A DNA stretch of 64,000 nucleotides, taken from Eudorina sp. 2006-703-Eu-15. Its lineage: Eukaryota > Chlorophyta > Chlorophyceae > Chlamydomonadales > Volvocaceae. The DNA lies in the NCBI GenBank assembly GCA_003117195.1, contig BDSI01000020.1, positions 124,001 to 188,000 on the forward strand. Direction: 5' to 3'. The notes beneath the pieces were generated by a model. That model saw only the letters and a list, made by a program, of their open reading frames with translations. It was not told the origin of the DNA and did not search any database. A program made the position numbers and the translations under genes. Each line of letters begins with the position of its first letter. The first letter of the stretch is position 1. Shown here piece after piece: positions 36,385-49,700 of this stretch.

Positions 36385-39300
36385 TTACTCGCACTCCGAG
36401 TCCGAATCGGTGGAGCTGGACACCTGCTCGCTGCCGTAGCTCGCTGCGACGATGAGCGGTTTGCCACGCCGGCGCGCCGCGAGTGCTGGGACGGGCTTCG
36501 GTGCCGCGGCGGCCGCGGCCAGCGGCCCCGCCGCCACCGCGGCGGCCGCCTGTTGGCGCTGCTGCTCCGCCCTGAAGGCGGCAATCTCCTCCTCCGTGAG
36601 GCCCGTGTCCTCGCCGTCCCCATCCTCCTCGTCGAAGCCCGTCCAGCCTAGGGACCGGAGGAACGCCTCTTCCTCCTCCGAAACCTGCAGCGCAGGGTGC
36701 GACGCAATGCTGGTTGGTGCCCCACGCTGCTCCTGCTGCTGCTGCTGCTGCGGCGGCGGCGGCGGCGCCTGCCCATCTTGTTGCGGCGGCTGCGGCGCCA
36801 CGGCCAGTCCGGACTCCTGGGAGGATGCCGCGCCCTGCGCCACCTGCGCATCGCCGTCGCTTGACGGGTCGCAACTGGCCGCCTGCGGCTGCCGCGCTGC
36901 CGGCGAGTCCACCGCGACTGCTTCTGATGCTGTCGCGTCAGCCCGGGCGCGGTTCGCGCCCACGCTATCGCCAGTGGCCGCGCCGCTGCTGCCGAGGTCG
37001 CCAATCGGCGCGGCCGACCCAGTTGCCGCGCTGCCAGCCACCGGCGTCGGCGCCAGCGCTGGCGCGACAGGTGCCGAAGCTGACGAGGTGCGGGTCAGCG
37101 TTAGCGGCCGGTCCAGCGGCTGCGACGCCTTCTTCGACAGAATCACAGTGGTACTGGCGAGCACCCGGGTCCCGCCCGCCACTGCCCCAGTTCCCGCCCC
37201 TGGCTCGTCCCGCTTCCCCGCCGACATCTTTAGGAGCCCCGCAGTCGGCACAACTGGCTTCGGGACCCCGCCTACGACGCGGCTGCCACCGACACCGACA
37301 CTGCCTCCGACTACACCCGTGCCCGCAACCCCTCCGCTCGCCATCCCCAAACCCTGCATGCTGCTGCCACCGCCGCCGCCCGCGCCACCCGACTTGGGCT
37401 TGCCCGCCCCGGAGCTTATCACCGGTATCAGCTGCTTCGACTGCCGTACAGCCAAGTGCTCCATGCGCGCCCTAGTCGTGGGAATCGGAGCCCCAGTTGC
37501 GGAAGAGACGTTAACATGGGATTCGGCCGCCGCCGCCACCGCCGCGGCTGCGGCCGGGGTGCCCCAGACGCCTGAGGGACGCGGCGGCACCACGGGTACC
37601 GGCGCCGCGGGCATGGGCGTGGGCGTGGACGTCACCGGCGGGACCACCCCAGCCGCCGGCGCGGACGTTGCCACTGCAGGCGGTCCTGGCGAGGGCGAGG
37701 GCGTGGAGGCCGCCATCGGCGCAGCCAGGCTCTCCTCTTCAGTGGGGTTAACGGCTGGAATTGGCTGACTGAGACTGGGGCTGGGTGTGGAACTGGGGCT
37801 GATACTGGGCGCGGCCGGCGCCTCCGCCAACTTGGAGGTCCAATTTGAGCTGGTGCGGGAGGACAGAAACGTCTGTCGGTAGGGCGCCAGGGCATTGGCG
37901 GAACTGGCTGTATCCAGCAAGGGGGAGGAAGCCGCCAGCTGCGGTGCTGACGCGGCTGCGGACAGCGCGCCGGGGTGCGGGCTGGGCGAGACGGCCCCGG
38001 GTGCGGCTGACGTTGAGGGGCGCAGCGAGGGGAAGTCTGTTTCAAAGGACGCCTGGTTGCGAACGAGGGCAGCAAAGGGGAATTAAAGGGACTTGAATTC
38101 TAGGATCAGAAGACCGAAGGGCAAGGCACAACGGAAGATTCGTTTCCGCTAAGGACCACGATGCGCGCTCGCGTCTGGGGAGGTTACGGATGTCAGGCGT
38201 GTCCCAGGATAACAGGTTTTCTCTGGTGGTCAATGTGCAGGTGACAGCAGGTGCGTTAGGGGCACACCAGCATCCTGTCATACAATGTGCCGTACATTCT
38301 TTGCAGAAAGACTGCATGGGAGTGAATGGGTGCGCCGGGGACTACAAAGCTTTGCATGAGGGCCCAGTCATTGGCCCGCGGATCCGCACAACGACCATCG
38401 ATGCGGAATGCGGACAGCCGGCAACTACGCGCGCACCACCGCGCGCCTCGCAACCGCATTCATCTCCGCGGTCCCAAGACACAGTGACGTCAGCGGCAGC
38501 CTCGCCGGAGCAGCCGTGTCACAACTCAAATATAATGCAGCAAGTATGTCGCCATCTGGCCGCCAAGTTACATTCCTGGACGCGCGGGAGCGCACCTTGG
38601 ACGGCACTGCCGAACTGGACCCCGCATGCGCGCCTCCGTTCGCCACTACCCCCGTTCGGAGGGGCGACCGAGTGTCATCGTCATCGCGCCGCCCGCCGCC
38701 AGTGCCGCCACCCGTGGAGGTGGTTCGAGACAGCTGCCATCCGTCCTGTCCCACGCGGTCCAAGCGGCCGCTGCCTCCGCCAACACCACCGCCCTCCAGC
38801 TCTGCGGGCCTGCCATAGCTCCTGCTAGCGCTGTAGCCGCCGCCGGGCTTCAGCGAAATGACGTCACGGTCGCGGTCGTCGCGGCCGTTGGGTTTGAGTC
38901 CGGCGGGGACATAGCCGGAGCGGCTGCTGGCGGATGGATAGCCGTGGTCCCGCGCCTTCCAGGACCGCTCGCCCAGGCCCCCGCGGTCAGAGGCGGCGCG
39001 GGTGAACTCCTGGGGGACTTTGCCGGGTGCGGCACCGCTGCCGGTGTTCAGGGAGGGGCCTGCGCTGCCGCCTCTTTGGAGCCAGGGGTCTGTGGGTGCG
39101 CCGGAGCGTGCGCTGTCAGGACCGACAGCAGGCTTGCCACGCTTGCTCGCGTCGAGTGTGTCGCCTGCGTGTGTCACATCCCGAACCGTTGTGCCGCGTT
39201 ACGGGAAGGAACGTTGCGCCTAACGGCTGACGCTATTGCAAAGGGTTCCTGCTCGACGGTCCGACTGCACAGCGCGCCACACAGTCGTTTGCTGACCCGC

Positions 39301-39394
39301 TGAACGCGCAAACGTGCGTGCGCGTACCTCTATGGTGAAGTGCTGATGAGCTACCTCGAAGCCATTGCGGGAGCAGTTTGGGCCCGTCCTCCAT
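36385..39394 (-). CDS. Vasculin (GPBP1)-like protein
   Basis: Three exons, read from the right: 39394-39355, 39164-38596 and 38052-36385. The phases match and the sum is 2,277 nt (758 aa). The start is MEDGPKLLPQWLRG. Exon 2 is a Gly/Arg/Asp/Ser-rich disordered stretch. Exon 3 begins with ASFETDFPSLRPS, the DFPSL-type motif of vasculins. Long Ala/Pro/Gly/Ser tracts and a polyglutamine run (about 36725-36750) follow. Near the C-terminus EEEEAFLRSLGW and DTGLTEEEIAAF match the vasculin tail (HRLLKEMGW...PLTEDEMREF). The final residues are acidic (SSSTDSDSECE). Animal vasculins bind GC-rich promoters. A similar nuclear role here is inference. It diverges from the WD40 gene 680 bp away. Confidence 0.72.
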
Positions 39395-40074
39395 AGGCCT
39401 GCCCGCAAGGCCGGAGCTCGGGCGGGGCCCAGCTCCGCTCCGTGGACCGAATTAACACCACCTTTACTAGCAATCCACGGAGAAATATGGACAGTTTAAG
39501 GTGATACGGGCAGAGCCACGAGGCGGCTGGTAACCACCGAAGAACCCAAAGCAACAAGAACCAAGTTCACAGCTCTCACAGTGTAAGCAATCGTGAAATA
39601 TGGGAGAAGGGTAATATTATTCCTTGCCAAAATTGAAAGGTATGTGGACGAGGCTGCACCAAAGGAATCTAATGAAAATATGTTGTAAAGATGTTCTGAA
39701 AGTAGATGACAAATAACTAGTAGAGCTTATCATAAAAGTACCGCAGCTTGTGAGAGGGGCACTTCATCATGTTGCCCAAATGCGCTCCATGGCTATGAAA
39801 GCCAATCACGGCATACAGCTTATGGGCCATATACACTTGTCCCTGCTATAAATAAAATAAGTTGCCATCTGAATTGTTCGCACGCACCCGAGTCACGTAA
39901 CTTTGCAGACTTCGTTGTGGCAGTAGGATCAAATGCACTGAAATTCCACTTGCTAATCGCAACTCTATCATGGAAACCTAGCTAGGTTAATGGTCACCTC
40001 TCGAAAAGGGAGGGGCCCGAGGGTACACCCGCCAGCCCCAGTCGTTCGCGCTTCGTGTGTGCAAAGCCGTTAAC
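39395..40074. promoter_or_regulatory. Divergent promoter between vasculin-like and WD40 genes
   Basis: 680 bp with a clearly AT-rich core (about 39570-39990) between GC-rich exons on opposite strands. No specific factor site is assigned. Confidence 0.4.
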
Positions 40075-43000
40075 ATGGGAAGCCTTACGCAATCGACGTT
40101 CACTTCTTCACACGCGCGTTATGGTTAGTTGCGCTGTAGTGCGCGGTGGCCTGCGGCAGCCCGCTTGGGGCGCTCAAAACCCTCACGGTCGTCCGTCCCC
40201 TCCAGACATCAGCACAACCATTCACCACTGGCAGCTGCGCGACCTCGTTGCAGCGGGTGACACGTCGGACGAGTTGCTCGTCGTCTGCGACTCGAGCGTC
40301 CTCCAGTACAATGTGGCCACCAGAGAGGTGCGCGCAACCTTCGGCACGTTGTGGCCATAGACCCCGGACCCCAACCGTGCTGGTAACGCTGTCATCCGGT
40401 GCACACTAGTCCGTGCGCTGGTGCCCCCGGGATATATCGGGTGCGACCTGGATCCGGGGCGAGGTGCGCCCACGCGCTGCCCATGCCGCAGCATCCTGGT
40501 CCTGCAGGGCTGCGCGACGGGTTTAGCACAACTTGGCGCACGTTGGAAGTGCGAGTATCAAAAGTGATGGCGACGTAGACACCAAGGCATGCATCAACAG
40601 GCACACGGCCACATGCACAGGATCACAGGCGCAAGGGCACGTGCACATTTCCCAATGTTACACATAGACGTGCTGCTGTGTGACCCACATTGCGCTGTTG
40701 GCTGCCCCCGCACGAAGGGCCGTGGTACTGCGTGGAGTGGTTGAGATGTATTTGCCTGAAGGGCATCAAGCCCTGTCAGACACAGCTCTGGTCCCTATCA
40801 TTCCCACTTTTCATAAAGGAATGGCAAAAGGAATACGGTACCATGTCCAATCGTTACTTGCCAACCCTTACACCCTCTGCTGCTCCTCCTCGGGTTCGCT
40901 CGTCTGTGCCCCACCCCACCCCACCCCACCCCACCCCACCTAGGTCACGGCGGTACTGTCGCTGGACTGGAACCCCAACAGCATGACGTACGCCCACGGA
41001 ATACTCGCCGCTGGAGGGTCGAACAGCCAAGTGCGTGCTGGGAATCGGCGATGGGTTCATGTGCTGTGCTCCCACCGCAAGCAGAGCAGCGCCGTGACAG
41101 AACTTGCGTCCCACGGCATGCGGACCTGACGCGCTTGGCCGTACACGGGTAGACGCTGTTGATCACGCTGTTGATTCGTCATGACGAATAGCAAGTAACG
41201 GCTATGTGGTACCGTGGCTGGCGGAAATGCGATCATCGGTCGGCATGTCGCTTCTCTCGGCAGCCTCCTGGGCTCCTGACCTTGTAAGATGGATCGGGAG
41301 CCGCCTTGTAGGATCGGCTCGGAATGCGTGGCGTCGCAATCCGCAAGCTCAAGTCCCCACCTGAAACGTTGCTGCTGCTGACGGTTGCTTGCCGCACCCT
41401 ACTGTATCACGGACTGATACGGCGTATGCCGCCACACCACGCGCCCCATCCACGTGGCCCCCGTCCGTGCGATGCAGCTTTGTGTGAAGGACCTCCGGGA
41501 AAAACGGGTGCTGCATAGAGAGCCTCTTGGAGGTATGAGAATCGGGGTCAGGGTTTTGGGGTCTTGACAACGGCGTCCTCGCCTGAATACGTTGCGTGCA
41601 TGGGGCTGCGTATGATGCGTGACCAGAAGACTGGGTGGCCTCGCTCGTTGACCCGCCTGCGCTGGGTGTTGCTAAGCTGCCGTAGCGGCAAGGGCGGGGC
41701 CACGCCCCCGGAATCGTGTCGACACAAATCAGGCTTCGCTGGGCCTTGTCCGCTGACAGCATCTTGTCCCCACCCCTTCTCACAATGCAGGATCGGTGAA
41801 TAACGCGGTGCACGTGGCGAAGCTTGGAGGTACGTGGTTTAGACCATGATTCGATGCTTTGCAGCCCCTAGGGTTTTATGCAACCGCCCGCACCGTGATG
41901 GTCGCCCAAACCCCTCGTCTGGTACGGTATGTGGCTTGATAGCGCCCTGATAGCACAGGCGATTCCAGACCCGCCCGCCTTACCTGTGCGTCATCCATAC
42001 TGCTCCCACTGCAGGCCAACTGGTCTTATACGCCTGTAATAACGGTGAGGGGGCTAAGGATTGGAGAAGCGTCCGCAAGGCGGCATACTGGTCCTGGGGA
42101 TGCGGTACAGCGGCGCCACGCGACTGTACAGCACCTGCGTTTCCCTGTGGCCATATTCCCTCGTGTCCTGTCCTGCAGACTACACGGTCAGGGTCTTCAA
42201 CGTTGGCCCCCAGTCCCTGATGCCCAGCACGTCATTCAGGTTAGACGGGACGCACGTGAAGCGGATCGGACTCACTGCAGCCGTCTCATGGGGAGGCGTT
42301 TCGGTTGCGCCGCAATGGCGCGGTGGCGCGGTGACATGCGGATAGTTCGTATTCTGTGCGATTGGTAGGCCTGGAGTCTGAGTGTCGCGGTTGCCGGAAC
42401 CCAGCACGCCACGCTGTATTGTGCATGACTTGGGGGCCCCTGCCTGCTCATGTGCCGCCCGGCCCCGCCGGACTCGGTGCCATAGTATTCATTCGCGCGT
42501 CTTACACACATAGACACATGCGCACACGAAACCGGTGCACACATCTGCAAGCTTTGAAAACGGTTCGTCGCATCGGAGCTGGGGGCGTCTGCCGAGGCGG
42601 CCATTTGCCGTTGGCTGTACATGCTGGGAGCCAACCGGGGGGTTGCATCTTGACGTGAGCCTGCGCCCCTCCGTTCGTGGCTGCTAGGACACCGGTCCCC
42701 ATCAACTACTGCGCGCTGTCCCCGGACGGCCGGTACTTGTCTTGCGTTGGCGACTGTCCGGACACAATGGTTTACGCGGTGCGGGAGTCGTCGTACACGC
42801 GGTTACATTCCTTCAAGGAGGCAAACGACACGGGTGAGGTTTGCTCTCGAGCCCGGGTAGCCTGTAATGGGCTGCCCGGGATTACCTGGTTGGCTTTGGC
42901 AGGCAGGCTTTGGCTATCTGGGATTCGCTGTCTGGGATTCACTATCTATGCTTCTGGACATTGGCAAGTGGGCTGGCGTTAGCTGCTTGGCTTGGCGCAC

Positions 43001-44431
43001 GGAGTGAGCTTGATGCGTTGGTGCGATGCAACCCGTGTTGGGACCGGGGTGGTGCACTGTCGGTGTCCATCGGTCCCCTGGGTCGGCCAGCTGGGTGGTG
43101 ACAGCTGACAGGGCATGTCGATGACGACATCGCGGACCACCACCCGTCATCTGACGCTGTACCTGGCCGCCGTCCTTTTCATGCTTCTCTCCTGCTACTG
43201 CCTTTACCCTACTACCCTTGCCCGCCCTGCCTGGCGATGTATGCTGCCCTGCCCTGGCCTGCCCTGCCCGACCCGGCCCTGCTCGGGCGCGCCCCTGCAG
43301 GCAGCAGCACCGCCTGGTCCCCCAGCGGCACCTTCCTGGCCTCAGCGCACCAGGACGGCACGCTGGCGGTGTGGGACATGCGCATGGCCTCGGCGGTGCA
43401 CAAGTACCGGCTCACCACGGCCTGCAGGTGAGTGGCACGGGAGGGGACGGGCGGGCGGGCGGGTGCTGGACGGGCCAAGCCAGCAGTCGGTGCAAGATGC
43501 GGCGCAGCCGTGCAGTGCACTAGTCCCCCAGAGGAACCCACCTCAGTCCTCCGCATAAGCGCAGCAGCACGGATGTGCGCACGACGATTCACTGTGGACG
43601 GCAACCCGTACGTTGCCCGTTCGACGTCATGGCGGACGGTGATCCGGAGGAGCGTCTCCGTGCGCTCCTGGCTGTGCCATTGAGGGATTGGGGGCAGCAT
43701 GTCATAGAGGGAACGGGGCAGAGTGCCAGCACCACCTTGAAACGCTGTAAACCCCTTCCTGCGGACGGTGCGGGTGTTGCCATCAGGAATGTCAAGTTCT
43801 CCTCGGGGTTGCTGGACCTGATGGCGTTTGCGGAGCACGAGGACCTGGCGCACATTGTGGACGTGCGGCAGTGGAACCAGGTGCAGCACCTCAACGCGGG
43901 GTGCGGCGAGGTGGGTGGCAGGTGCTTCGGGTGGGTGGGTGGGGTTTGGGGTTTAGTAGACAACACCGCAGCGGCCTGTAAGCGCCGCGAGATTTCCTAT
44001 CCACATGGTTTTGGCTTCGAGTTCCGAGTGTTGGAACGGCTCAGGTCAGGCACGGTGTTGGACCCCTTCGGCGCGTGGTGACGAAGAATCCATGCACGAG
44101 CACCTCCCAAGCTCTAACGGGAAAGCTAGCCGACTCCCCACCTCATCCCGAGCACGGACGCCTTTTGACATCTTCACGCCTCGCGAGGTAGCGACGCTGA
44201 ATGGCTGGCAGCATTGCTGGAGGTAGGGTACTGACAGACTATCTTCTGCGGCTGCCTTGAATGCCGTTGCTGCTGCCGCCGTCGCCTTTGCCGAATCAGG
44301 GCCATGACATTTCGGGCATCACCTTCACACCGGGGGCGGACCGGCTGTGGGTGGGCCTCGAAGAGTGCGTCATGTCGTACGAGCTGGATTCCGTGGGGCG
44401 GAGGTCGTTCGGGTACGGCGCCCTCTGCTGA
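40075..44431 (+). CDS. WD40 protein of the DUF2415 / yeast C2A9.03-like family
   Basis: Eleven exons with matching phases: 40075-40123, 40206-40327, 40944-41030, 41478-41532, 41791-41829, 42015-42044, 42179-42239, 42688-42833, 43301-43427, 43787-43910 and 44300-44431. They total 972 nt (323 aa). The order of motifs follows the plant family. ISTTIHHWQLRDLVAA is followed by SLDWNPNSMTYAHGILAAGG, GSVNNAVHVAKLGG and LVLYACNN. Next come YTVRVFNV, INYCALSPDGRYLSCVGD, TAWSPSGTFLASAHQDGTL with AVWDMR, and VKFSSGLLDLMAFAEHEDLA. The end is ISGITFTPGADRLWVGLEE. A beta-propeller scaffold is expected. No catalytic role is known to me. Exons of 30, 39, 49, 55 and 61 nt are unusually short. Introns 2 and 8 carry CCCCA and CCTGC repeats. 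Confidence 0.87.
40906..40940 (+). repeat. (CCCCA)n tract before a WD40 exon
   Basis: About six CCCCA units directly precede the acceptor of the exon at 40944 and serve as its pyrimidine tract. Confidence 0.75.
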
Positions 44432-46011
44432 TGGACGGCCCTGATGGGTGGCACCTACAGTGCAGAGCTGAGCTGCCGCACACACGTCACGGCGTCGCCC
44501 GCACAGCTCAGCCGGCGCTGGCTCGGCGGGGCGCCGCAGGCGAGCGAGGCGAGGTCTCACCGCGTCGGGGGCCTGTCGCCGGCATACACATTGAACTGGA
44601 GGCGTGTGCGCCGGAGCCAGCAAGTGCGCTTTGGCTGCCCACGCCGAGTTGCATACGATGTATTTAGTTTGTACGCCACCATCGTGTTTATAGGCAGCTG
44701 CTGTGGACGGGATCGGCTGCCTGCCCTCCGAGAGCAAAAAGTTTTGAGCAAGCGAAGGTGTAGTCAAGCGAATGGGTATACTCTATTGTTGGTCAGCCAT
44801 GGGATGGCGCTGATAAAGGGTGTGCAGCGGCGTGACGCGGTGGGAGGTCCCCTGACCTTCTGATCTCGTAAATCCTCGCTGAGTGAATACGGTATGACGC
44901 GAAAGGCGGTTCTAGGAGGCTGCCAGGCGAGGAACCCTAGGCCCCCCAGAAGGGGCGAGGAACTGCCTTGCCTGGGAACATCGCTGCTGCCAGGTGCCGA
45001 AGCTGGTCATCGCAGTGCGTAGGGTTGTAGGGTTTGTAGGGTTGTGCGCAGTGCGTAGGTTGTGCGCAGTGCGTGGAGTCGGTCCGATGCGCGTTTGTGG
45101 TGCGATACCATCCAACAGGGGGTCGCCAACGCCAGCTGATGGAAGAGTGGAACGGCAGTGTCGTGGGAGGATGCATCGTTGCGGGTGTCTGCGGCGCCGG
45201 CAGGCGTACGGTTGCAGCTGCACACAACGAGGAGGCGCTGATGCAAGCGAACCGAGGGTTCGCCGCGCCTGCTGTAAGGGGCGGGTTTGCGCGGGGCACG
45301 TGCGCTTAACCAGGCAATATGTGATTGACAGCGCTGTTGAAGCTGGGCGTAGCTGAGATACGACCTCCAAGATCCCATGCAACACTGGGACAAGCGCGGG
45401 CTTGGGCTGCATTCAGAAACCACGCCTTCAAATGTAGATTCCTCGACACATGGAGCCGGTTGGCTCTGGCGCGAAAGACCCCGCGTTGCACATGTTAAAG
45501 GTAGTTTCCGGAGGCCCTCCGTTTGCCACGCCTCAGATTGACACGAAAACACTAGCCACCTGTGGGTAACACTACGCGGCCGTAACATCACCTCAACGCC
45601 CGGCTGCCAAACCCGCAGGGATGCAACCCGCGGGGCCATGCTAATCGACATCTGTCACAATCACTCGGCAGGCACTATCGCAATCGCTCCGCAACAAAGT
45701 TGCAACACGTTCCAGGTCCTCATCCACCAGTGCACTACCATGGCTACCCGGGTGGCATGCGATAGTTCCCGCTGGGGCCGTCAAAATCCATGCCCCTGTC
45801 AGCAAACAGGGGCACTACAATCAGGAAGCCGCGTAGCAAGTAGGGAGCTATTTGCCCCTATGCACGCAATCCCGACAAGGAGCGGCCCTGTGTCTGACCG
45901 TGGTTGCCGCGTCCCCAAAGACTGTGTTCATGGGGGGGAGTTGGAACCGGGAGGCATCAACCCATCCCCACGCTGTTGTCAGGGTCAAAGCAAACCCACA
46001 CGGCCCCCATG
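44432..46011. other. Convergent 3' region between WD40 and CMC1-like genes
   Basis: A plus-strand TGTAA at 45273-45277 could end the WD40 transcript (3' UTR ~840 nt). The segment 45015-45080 holds imperfect repeats of GTAGGGTTGT and GCGCAGTGCGTAGG. I see no supported gene. Confidence 0.4.
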
Positions 46012-46410
46012 TCAATCCCTCCCGTCATCTTTTGGCGTCGTTAGATTCTTGTACCACCATTTCGCTTGCTCCCAGCGCGTCGCTAACGTTTCCTTAACGT
46101 CCTGCACATAGTGTGCGAACAACGTCGGGCTCTCGGGTTTCGCGGCGTTGTAACACCGCTGGAGCTCGATGTGTAGAGCGTTACAGCGCCAGAACCACGT
46201 GGGGCCCTCTTGATCAACGCACTTGAGGAACTGGACTACCTGGGGGGCGCAGCGGTCGTAGGCCTCCTGTCGTCGCGGATTGGTTTTGTAGATGCTGAAC
46301 CCGTCTTGTAGGTACGGATCAAAGTCTCGATTCAACCTATCGCGGTCTTTCTTTAATTTTTCCTCGAGTTCAGCTGTCGTCGGCGGATCCGGCGCAGCCG
46401 ACGCGCTCAT
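46012..46410 (-). CDS. CMC1-like twin CX9C mitochondrial assembly protein
   Basis: Single-exon gene of 132 aa. Residues ~52-90 contain CAPQVVQFLKC and CNALHIELQRC, two CX9C motifs 11 residues apart, with the WFWRCN context of the CMC1 Pfam family. Such CHCH proteins are oxidised by Mia40 in the intermembrane space and help assemble cytochrome c oxidase. The N-terminal 25 residues are charged (TTAELEEKLKKDRDRL) rather than a classic presequence, which fits Mia40 import. The start ATG at 46410 is the only good candidate and lies 341 bp from the divergent AMT start. Confidence 0.8.
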   Translation of the reverse strand: MSASAAPDPPTTAELEEKLKKDRDRLNRDFDPYLQDGFSIYKTNPRRQEAYDRCAPQVVQFLKCVDQEGPTWFWRCNALHIELQRCYNAAKPESPTLFAHYVQDVKETLATRWEQAKWWYKNLTTPKDDGRD

Positions 46411-46751
46411 ACTTGTCGGGTGGTAATTCTATAAGCGCCCACTTTACCCAGTGGTAGCTGTAACTTTAGCAAATATATAAGCGATGTCATCATACTATCT
46501 GAACCCGTCCAGCAAGCATTCCGTGGCATGTACGATGCAATACTTGTACAACATGCAAATTGTCTAGTCTACGGTGTATGTTGACTGCTGGCTCGCGAAA
46601 GACGGTAAATTTGTTGTCAGCAATGCGCATATAATTGAAACACATGCTGTAACCATGAAAGCCCCGCTCGTGGCGTCTGTCTCAAGGAGGAGTCACACTT
46701 GCTGACAGCCATACGCCTAGAAACTATCTGTTGTTGAAGAAAACCAACACA
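46411..46751. promoter_or_regulatory. Short divergent promoter, CMC1-like / AMT
   Basis: 341 bp between opposite start codons. AT-rich, with the TATA-like stretch aaatatataagc near 46471-46482. The transporter is likely to be nitrogen-regulated, as AMT genes often are, but no NIT2-type site could be assigned with confidence. Confidence 0.45.
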
Positions 46752-49700
46752 ATGAATACAAGCGTTGTCTATTCCTGTACCGTTGAACAGTTTCAGGAAG
46801 TACTCAATTTAGTTCAGGATGATAAAATCGCTAAGACTATTTGCAGCGAGTATGATTGCAGCATATCTCCTTCGTCGTGTGTGCTTACATACCTGGCACA
46901 GAAGGAGCAAGCGCTTAGCGACGCAGTTGCTCAAACCGCCAGCAGCGAGGTGTCGTTAAGCTTGGATGTGGCTTATGTGCTTTTTAGTGCATATCTTATG
47001 TTTGGGCCCATGCAGCTGGGCTTCGCGCTGGTAAGTGCTCGTCTAGCTCTAAGGCGTGCCGGTGGGATAAGAGTGGCTGATGCAGTATCGTGGTAACTAT
47101 GTCAACGAATCGTACATACAGCTCTGTGCAGGTGCGATTCGGTCGAAGAACAGCATGAACGTTCTTATGAAAAACATAATCGATGCGTGCACAAGTGCAA
47201 TTGGCTTTTACCTATTCGGCTACGCATTTGCCTTTGGCCATAAGCCTAAGAGGGCGTATTCCGATTTCGACAGCAATGGCTTCATCGGCAACTGGTGGGT
47301 TTCACCGTCGGCTGGCTGTAACCAACTTAGGCGCTAGGATAGGTTCAGGTTGAACGCTGGTTACTAAGTGCCACATGATAAAAGGGTGTTTCGTAAGAGC
47401 TGAAAAGCGTGATATCGAGGATAGCCTGCACGGATCGGGGTGCCGGTGCGGTGGCTGCACCTGCGTGTGCCGGTGAGAAACAAGGATTGTGTCGAGTGGC
47501 CGTTACTAAGTGCATACCGCGTTACCCCTGCGTGTCTAGCAGGATTCCATCCGCACTTAGTATCGAAGCCACATGAGGGATCCAATATCCATGCAGGAAC
47601 TTCGCCTTGTCGTACACAACAAAGATATCTTCGAACCCGGCCCTTTCACAGTTCACGAATTTCAGTTCACAGGTAAGACCTCCGTATATCCCATAGGAGT
47701 ACCAGGCCCTAGGGGACGGTGCTGCCTATGAGCCGTTTCCGACTTGGTCTGTTGCCATGATCATCGGTACTCCCGTCACTGACCGACAATCAGCTGTCCC
47801 GACTGATCTGCCTCCTCAGGGCTGGCACTCGTGGTTCCTCCAGTTCGCATACTGCGCCGTCTCCACCACCATTGTGTCCGGGGCAGTGGCGGAACGTTGC
47901 ACGTTTGGAGCCTACCTGGCGTACAGCTTCTTCATCTCGGCCTTTGTGTACCCGGTGGTGGTGCACTGGGTGTGGTCGGCAGATGGATGGCTCAGCGCTT
48001 TCAACATGTGAGTGCGTGTGCTTATACAGAACTGAACCGTAATATACGGGGACTGCGTGTGTGCATGCAAGAGCCCGCTGGGGCCGGGGATGGGACTTTG
48101 GTGGGCCGCACTCGCATCTGGGTTCGTTGCCCGGATGGAGTTTCCCTCAGCGCGTACTGGGACGTCGTCCTGAAAGTCGTCCTGTAACCTGTGTGGGCGC
48201 CTCGTAGATCTCGGCCTCCAACTGTGGCCCATTTGCACGGTTGAGCCGGTTGCTTGTGGGGTCCAGGCAGTCTTGCGGGCGCCTCCACACGCCCGCTTCT
48301 GTATGAGCCTGCCTTCGTCCTCGCCTTGGATTGCAGGTCCCGTGACGGCTATGCGTTGATTCTTCGGACGGGTGCCATCGATTTTGCCGGGGCGGGAGTG
48401 GTGCATTTGACCGGCGGCATGGCGGCGCTAATGGGCGCATGGGTGAGTGGACCGTGGCGGCAAGGGATGGGCCCGCTCGTTGCCCAGCAAATCGGTCTCA
48501 CGAATATGCCGGCAAAGGTAGCTCTCGCTGTGCCACGGGCAACTAGGAGGGGTTTTCAAATAAAAATTTGCGGATTCTGCAACGCATCTCAAGGCACGTC
48601 CGCCTGCGCGCCTGGTTGGCTTGCGAACGGACGTACGGGGCGATTGTGACCATACCGCTACATGAGCCGATGAGCCACACCTTGGTTCCGGGGCTTCGGA
48701 CCAGTGCAGTGCAGAACAGGGTGATGGAGTTCCCTTGTGCTGCGGGATCTATCCTTATCTTCCATCGGCATCCTACGCCTCACCAGCTGCTCGTGCCAAC
48801 AAGCGCCTGCGTCAGCGCAGCCGGCTGCCTCCCGCTTCGCACGTGTTCACCTGGCCGTCCCGTCCTGCACAGATCATTGGTCCGCGCATCGGGCGCTTTG
48901 ACGCGTCCGGCAAGGTCAACGAGATGAAGGGACATTCGGCGACCCTGGTGGTGATGGGCACCTTCCTGATGTGGTTCGGTTACTACGGGTTTGCCCCGGG
49001 TGCCAACCTCACCATCTCCACCGCGGTGAGCCCCCGCGATTTTATCTGCTGCTGCCGGGCTGCGATAGCGCCCCACCAGCAGCGCTATCCCATCGCGCAA
49101 CCTGAAACGGGAGCTGGGTAGCCGGGTAACCAAACCGCCCGCAAGCAAGCCGGCGAGCCAAGCCCCCGGGGTTGCCCGTTTGGGCCTGGGCAAATGTCTG
49201 CGTGCCCGCAGGCCACAACTGACGGTACTTCGCGCCATTGGCCCTCCCTTGACCACCCTGATCGTCCCGATCTGGATTTCCACCGCCGGAACCCGCAGAG
49301 CGCTGCCGTGGTGGTGTCGCGGGTCGCGGTGACCACCACCCTGTCCGCCGCCACGGCCGGCCTCGTCGCGCTCTTCTGGCGCTACTTCCAGAGCTCCACT
49401 TGGGACACGGTACTGGTGTGCAACGGCTGTCTGGGCGGACTGGTGGCCATCGCTGCCGGCTGCGCGGTGGTGGAGCCCTGGGCGGCGGTGATTTGCGGCC
49501 TGGTCTCGGCGCTGGTGTTTATCGGCTCTGACTACCTGGTGCTCTATAAGCTCAAGATAGGTGGGTGGGTGCGGTGGGTGGGTTGAAAAGAAACAGCGGT
49601 GGGTGGGTGGGTGGGCGGCGTGTATCGGTTGTGGCTTCAGCTTGCAGTGTTGTGGGGTTCGGGACTAGTGTGGGCGCATGTACTGACTGGCGTTTGGACC

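Noticed and set aside
36452..37768. 438-codon plus-strand frame opposite the vasculin-like exon
   Set aside because: Antisense shadow. The minus strand carries the DFPSL and LxxLGW...LTEEEI motifs.
45015..45080. TAGGG-rich stretch resembling a telomeric repeat
   Set aside because: The units are irregular, mixed with GCGCAGTGCG, and only ~65 bp long. The algal telomere repeat (TTTTAGGG) is not present in tandem.
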